Origin: Pelomonas nitida
GTDB taxonomy: Bacteria; Pseudomonadota; Gammaproteobacteria; Burkholderiales; Burkholderiaceae_C
DNA length: 64,000 bases
Assembly (NCBI RefSeq): GCF_043555975.1
Contig: NZ_JBIGIA010000002.1
Coordinates: forward strand, 124,001 to 188,000
Direction of reading: 5' to 3'
Positions 60,431 through 64,000 of the stretch are shown here, one piece after another. Made by a program: the position numbers and the translations under genes. Positions within the stretch are counted from its first letter, which is position 1; the number at the start of each line of letters is the position of its first letter. The notes under the pieces were generated by a model. That model was not told where the DNA came from and did not search any database. It saw nothing but the letters and a program-made list of their open reading frames with translations.

Positions 60431-61555
60431 ATGCATCCGATTCGCACATTCACCACGCGCGTCCTGCTCGGCGCGCTGCTTGCGGCCGGCCTGGTCTCTG
60501 AGTCAGCGTTGGCCGACATCGTCATCGGCCAGACCGCCGGCCACAGCGGCACGGTCGCGTCCAGCGTCAAGGAAACGACGCAAGGCGCCAAGCTGTACTT
60601 CGACATCGTCAATGCGGCTGGCGGCGTCAACGGCCAGCGCATCACGCTGGTGTCGCTGGACGACAAGTTCGACCCCAAACTGGCGGCCGCCAACGCCAAG
60701 ACGCTGATCGACCAGGGCGTTATCGCGCTGTTCCTGACGCGCGGCACGCCTCACACGCAGGCCATCATGCCGTTGCTGGTCGAGCACAAGATTCCGCTCG
60801 TCGCCCCGTCCACGGGCGCGATGGTGCTGCACAAGCCGGTGAATCCCTGGCTGTTCAACGTGCGCGCCACCTACCAGCGCGAGGCCGAGCGCTCCATCGA
60901 GCACCTGAGTCTGATCGGCATCGAGCGCATCGCGCTGGTTCAGGTGGACGACACGTTCGGCGATGACGCCGTGCAAGGCGCGCTGGCGGGCCTGACCAAG
61001 ACCAACAAAACCGCCGTTGCGCACGAAAAATACGACCGCGCCAAGCCGGACTTCGCGGCCATCGTGCCCCGCGTGATGGCCAAGCAGCCGCAGGCCGTGC
61101 TGTTCCTGGGCTCGGGCTCCGCCGTCGTGCAGGGCATGAAGGCCGTGCGCGCGACGGGGTCGACGGCGCAGCTCGTGACGCTGTCCAACAACGCCTCTGC
61201 CGGCTTCATCAAGGACCTGGACGAGGTCGGCCGCGGCGTCATCGTCAGCCAGGTCTTCCCGTACGAGCGCTCGCTGACCAAGCCCATCATCAAGGAGGCC
61301 GCGGAAGCGGCCCAGCATGCCGGCGTCGAGCTCACGCCCACAGGGGTGGAAGGCTTTGTCTCGGCCAAGTTGTTGGTGGAGGCATTGAAGAGAGCGGGCA
61401 ATCAACCCACGCGCCAGAGCCTGCGCACCGCGCTGGAGAAGCTGAACCACCTGGACCTCGGCGGTGTCGAAGTTGGCTACAGCACGACGGACCACACCGG
61501 ACTGGACTACGTGGACCTCGCCATCGTTGACCAGAACGGCAAGTTCCGCCGCTGA
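60431..61555 (+). CDS. ABC transporter substrate-binding protein, LivK-type (copy 1 of 3)
   Basis: 374 residues. A signal peptide ending ESALA leads into DIVIGQTAGHSGTVASSVKETTQGAKLYFDIVNAAGGVNGQRITLVSLDDKFDPKLAAANAKTL, the type I periplasmic-binding (Peripla_BP_6) pattern. Later blocks GDDAVQGALAGLTKTNK, VTLSNNASAGFIKDL and VGYSTTDHTGLDYVDLAIV are shared with the next two genes. The class binds branched-chain amino acids, amides or aromatic acids; the ligand is not readable. CAGGAG precedes the ATG at 60431. No permease or ATPase gene is adjacent within the window. Confidence 0.88.
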   Translation: MHPIRTFTTRVLLGALLAAGLVSESALADIVIGQTAGHSGTVASSVKETTQGAKLYFDIVNAAGGVNGQRITLVSLDDKFDPKLAAANAKTLIDQGVIALFLTRGTPHTQAIMPLLVEHKIPLVAPSTGAMVLHKPVNPWLFNVRATYQREAERSIEHLSLIGIERIALVQVDDTFGDDAVQGALAGLTKTNKTAVAHEKYDRAKPDFAAIVPRVMAKQPQAVLFLGSGSAVVQGMKAVRATGSTAQLVTLSNNASAGFIKDLDEVGRGVIVSQVFPYERSLTKPIIKEAAEAAQHAGVELTPTGVEGFVSAKLLVEALKRAGNQPTRQSLRTALEKLNHLDLGGVEVGYSTTDHTGLDYVDLAIVDQNGKFRR

Positions 61556-62195
61556 GGCGACATGCCGGGCCTCATTCGCCACCTCCGGGTCATCGCTGAC
61601 GCCGCAACTGAGCGAATGAGGCGAGCGATGGTGACAACTTGTTTCCACACTTGCAGCAATTCGACCCGCTTTTAGGGGGTTGACCGCGGTCTTTGAATCG
61701 GTCCTGCAAGCGATTCAGGGCATGAGGCCGCGCCGCCAGTTCGCCGACCAGGCCGCGGCGTCGTCACTGCCGCATCGCGTGACAAGCCCCACCAGGCGGG
61801 GCTTGTCGGCGGTTTGAGGCGACGGCCGACGCCGCGGTCATCGAGCCACGGCGTCGCATGAATCGGGCTCGGCGCGGCCACTTCGCGTGGCGCCACCGCC
61901 ATGTCACGTCACGACCCGGGAGGGTCGTTCGGCCCGCGCAGCGCTGAAACACCGCACTACACCTTCACCGGCAACCCTCGCAATACCGAGTCATAGACTG
62001 CCGGCACCCGTTGACCTCATGCAGCGCGTGAAGGCGTCGATTTGTTCGCACGCCCTTGCGCTCGTGTGCGGAGCTTGCTGCTGCAAGACGGGCCGGCGCA
62101 TGCTCGAATGCTGCGTTTTCACGGCTCACTACCCTGAGCCCCCACGCCACACGCCTCCGCAAAACACCAACGGCGGAAGCTTCCCGGAGACAACA
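61556..62195. other. 640-base region between binding-protein copies 1 and 2
   Basis: I see no convincing gene here; a frame continuous with copy 2 from 61887 has no signal peptide and poor codon pattern. Structural elements: an inverted repeat GCCTCATTCGC / GCGAATGAGGC (61569-61579 and 61612-61622, 32 bases apart), a stem TGAATCG / CGATTCA near 61694-61717, and the hairpin listed separately. They could form leader structure or a small RNA, or be degraded coding DNA. Confidence 0.5.
61781..61807. other. Perfect 10-base stem-loop in the copy 1/2 intergenic region
   Basis: GACAAGCCCC-N7-GGGGCTTGTC. No T-run follows on either side, so an intrinsic terminator is unlikely. It could be part of a small RNA or a leader. 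Confidence 0.5.
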
Positions 62196-63317
62196 ATGAA
62201 GCCTTCACGGCAAATCGCCCATCGCGCCCTCGCCGCCCTGTTGATGGCAGCCGGCCTGATCGGCGCAGCACAAGCGGACATCATCATTGGCCAAACCGCC
62301 GCCATCACCGGCCCGGTGGCCGCCAGCGTCAAGGAAGTGACGCAGGGCGCCTCGATGTACTTCGACGCGGTGAACGCCGAAGGCGGCGTGCACGGCGAAA
62401 AGATCAAGCTGGTGTCGATGGACGACAAGTTCGATCCCAAGCTGTCGGCCATCAACGCCAAGGTGCTGATCGACAAGGGAGCGACCGCACTCTTCCTCAC
62501 GCGTGGCACACCGCACACGCAGGCCGTGCTGCCGCTGCTAACTGAATACAAGATCCCGCTGGTGGCGCCCTCCACTGGCGCCATGATCCTGCACAAGCCC
62601 GTGCTGCCCTGGGTGTTCAACGTGCGCGCCAGCTATCAACGCGAAGCCGAACGCGCGATCGAGCATCTGAGCCTGATCGGCATGACCCGTATCGCCATTG
62701 CGCAAGTCAACGATTCCTTCGGTGACGATGCAGCCCAGGGCGCGCTGGTCGGCCTGGCCAAGACCAACAAGCAAGCCGTCTCCCATGTGAAGTTCGACCG
62801 CAACAAGCCGGAGATGGAGTCTGTCGTGACCACGGTGCTGGCCACGCAGCCGCAGGCCGTGCTGTTCATCGGCACCGGCGCGGCCGTCGCCGAAGGCATG
62901 AAGGCCGTGCGCGCCAAGGGCTCCACGGCCCAGCTCGTCACGCTGTCCAACAACGCCTCGTCCGGTTTCATCAAGGACCTGGGCGACATCGGTCACGGCG
63001 TCATCGTCAGCCAGATCTTCCCGTACGAACGCTCCATCGCCAAACCCCTCATCAAGGATGCAATGGAAGCCGCACGCAAGACCGGCGTCGAACTCACGCC
63101 CAGCATGGTCGAAGGCTATTCGTCTGCCAAGGTGCTGGTGGAAGGCCTCAAGCGCGCCGGCAAGCAACCCACGCGCGAGGGCCTGCGCAAAGCCCTCGAG
63201 ACCATCAGCCGCTTTGACCTTGGTGGCGTCGAGGTCGGCTACAGCGCCGCCGATCACAGCGGCATGGACTACGTGGACCTGGCCATCGTCGATCAGTCGG
63301 GTAAATTCCGACGCTGA
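62196..63317 (+). CDS. ABC transporter substrate-binding protein, LivK-type (copy 2 of 3)
   Basis: 373 residues, collinear with copy 1 from signal peptide to the last residues (GKFRR in both). Signal peptide ends AAQA; the mature start is DIIIGQTAAITGPVAASVKEVTQGASMYFDAVNAEGG. Ribosome binding site CGGAG precedes the ATG. The near-full-length similarity shows tandem duplication. Ligand-contact positions may differ: for example copy 1 has GHSGTVASS where copies 2 and 3 have AITGPVAxS near the mature start, where such proteins hold a ligand-binding Ser/Thr. Confidence 0.88.
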   Translation: MKPSRQIAHRALAALLMAAGLIGAAQADIIIGQTAAITGPVAASVKEVTQGASMYFDAVNAEGGVHGEKIKLVSMDDKFDPKLSAINAKVLIDKGATALFLTRGTPHTQAVLPLLTEYKIPLVAPSTGAMILHKPVLPWVFNVRASYQREAERAIEHLSLIGMTRIAIAQVNDSFGDDAAQGALVGLAKTNKQAVSHVKFDRNKPEMESVVTTVLATQPQAVLFIGTGAAVAEGMKAVRAKGSTAQLVTLSNNASSGFIKDLGDIGHGVIVSQIFPYERSIAKPLIKDAMEAARKTGVELTPSMVEGYSSAKVLVEGLKRAGKQPTREGLRKALETISRFDLGGVEVGYSAADHSGMDYVDLAIVDQSGKFRR

Positions 63318-63323
63318 GCTCGC

Positions 63324-63352
63324 GGGGCCCTTGAGGCCCCTTTCCTTTTTTT
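63324..63352 (+). terminator. Terminator between binding-protein copies 2 and 3
   Basis: GGGGCC-CTTGA-GGCCCC (63324-63340) followed by TTTCCTTTTTTT. It starts six bases after the copy 2 stop, so copies 2 and 3 are mostly separate transcripts. A second small hairpin CCCGCC-GTAG-GGCGGG follows at 63356-63371, 22 bases before the next ATG. Confidence 0.85.
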
Positions 63353-63393
63353 GCTCCCGCCGTAGGGCGGGATGTCGCCCACGGAGGCCCCAC

Positions 63394-64000
63394 ATGACGT
63401 CCACCCGGCACTTCACCCGCCGAATCATCGCTACCGCCTTTGCCGCAGTGGGCCTGCTGGCCACGGCAAGGGCCGACATCGTCATCGGGCAAACCGCCGC
63501 CATCACCGGCCCGGTGGCCAGCAGCGTCATGGAAGTGACACAGGGCGCCAAGATCTACTTCGACAGCGTGAACGCCACCGGCGGCATCGGCGGGCAGAAG
63601 ATCAGCCTCGTGTCGCTGGACGACAAGTTCGACCCCAAGCTCTCTGCCGTCAATGCGCGCAAGCTCATCGACCAGGGCGTGCTCGCGCTGTTCCTGACCC
63701 GCGGCACGCCGCATACCCAGGCGGTGCTGCCGCTGTTGGCCGAGCACAAGATCGCCCTCGTCGCCCCGTCGACAGGCGCCATGGTCCTGCACAAGCCGGT
63801 CAACCCCTGGCTGTTCAACGTCCGCGCCTCCTACCAGCGCGAGGCCGAGCGCGCCATCGAGCACATGGGCGTGATCGGCGCGACGCGCATCGCCATCGTC
63901 CAGGTTGACGATTCCTTCGGCGACGACGCCGCCGCCGGCGCGATGGCGGGGCTCGCCAAGGCCAAGCACACGCCGGTGGCCCACGAGAAATACGGGCGTG
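63394..64000 (+). CDS. ABC transporter substrate-binding protein, LivK-type (copy 3 of 3, cut by window end)
   Basis: The first 202 residues are visible. A signal peptide ending ATARA is followed by DIVIGQTAAITGPVASSVMEVTQGAKIYFDSVNATGGIGGQKISLVSLDDKFDPKLSAVNARKL, collinear with copies 1 and 2. Ribosome binding site GGAGG lies 7 bases upstream of the ATG. It has its own promoter space after a terminator. Whether further copies or transporter genes follow cannot be seen. Confidence 0.87.
   Translation, partial: MTSTRHFTRRIIATAFAAVGLLATARADIVIGQTAAITGPVASSVMEVTQGAKIYFDSVNATGGIGGQKISLVSLDDKFDPKLSAVNARKLIDQGVLALFLTRGTPHTQAVLPLLAEHKIALVAPSTGAMVLHKPVNPWLFNVRASYQREAERAIEHMGVIGATRIAIVQVDDSFGDDAAAGAMAGLAKAKHTPVAHEKYGR

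Noticed and set aside
61569..61622. Terminator after the first binding-protein gene
   Set aside because: The inverted repeat is 32 bases apart and no T-run follows, so I do not call it an intrinsic terminator.
61887..62195. N-terminal extension of the second binding protein
   Set aside because: The in-frame extension lacks a signal peptide at its start, and the ATG at 62196 has both a ribosome binding site and a normal signal peptide.
1..64000. CRISPR arrays, tRNA or rRNA genes, insertion sequences
   Set aside because: I saw no regularly spaced repeats, no tRNA-like TTCGANTC arms with matching stems, and no transposase. The only short tandem repeat is the coding QAG repeat near 21.06 kb.

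Overview
The window is GC-rich, gene-dense chromosomal DNA with codon usage strong enough to give long open frames on the opposite strand. The gene set points to a betaproteobacterium of the order Burkholderiales, probably near Roseateles, Mitsuaria, Rubrivivax or Leptothrix. The pointers are a glucokinase fused to a HexR-type regulator, an Entner-Doudoroff pair (edd-eda), a cyo quinol oxidase linked to SURF1 and RegB/RegA, and a LuxR-type regulator beside an RsaM-like gene. The genus is an inference from gene content. I see no rRNA, tRNA, CRISPR array, prophage or insertion sequence.

Layout. 1-3.1 kb: a TolC-like outer membrane protein (cut by the window edge) and a type I secretion ABC exporter. 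3.4-6.8 kb: exonuclease III, a CAT-family acetyltransferase, then an unusual quorum-sensing-like locus. That locus holds a LuxR-type regulator with an altered ligand pocket, a divergent RsaM-like gene, an 18-codon ORF with a good ribosome binding site, a strong terminator and a small protein resembling the RNA polymerase alpha C-terminal domain. No luxI is present. 6.8-9.4 kb: eda and edd. 9.5-22.8 kb: housekeeping and envelope genes (ChaC, a MocA-like nucleotidyltransferase, pdxH, a FtsX-type ABC cluster with DUF3299, msrA, a DUF748/AsmA-like giant, YdcF, upp, rlmB, an HGSNAT-like membrane protein, a DUF4124 protein and an HtrA protease). 22.9-27 kb: two orphan hypotheticals around a YebC/YeeN paralogue, an ORF start that runs into the next gene, and a beta-propeller lipoprotein. 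26.7-30 kb: a hydrolase, a luciferase-like oxidoreductase and a CLC channel.

30-37 kb: a minus-strand run cyoABCD-SURF1-regB-regA-clcA, which links a terminal quinol oxidase to a redox-sensing two-component system. It is followed by a divergent MFS transporter. 38-45 kb: two large multi-domain hybrid histidine kinases in tandem. 45-50 kb: a GST and purL. 50.3-53.6 kb: two divergent glucokinase genes, the second fused to a HexR-like RpiR/SIS repressor. The intergenic region carries two GTAG-N5-CTAC palindromes, and a related GTAA-N5-TTAC site lies upstream of edd, so the fusion protein probably coordinates glucose phosphorylation with the Entner-Doudoroff pathway. 53.7-56.8 kb: a glutaminyl cyclotransferase, and glutaryl-CoA dehydrogenase with a divergent LysR regulator. 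57-60.2 kb: a DUF1800/DUF1501 export pair. 60.4-64 kb: three tandem paralogous periplasmic binding proteins of the branched-chain amino acid (LivK) type, the last cut by the window end.

The most promising undescribed unit is the LuxR/RsaM/short-ORF locus at about 5.0-6.8 kb. The best supported regulatory circuit is the Glk-HexR one.
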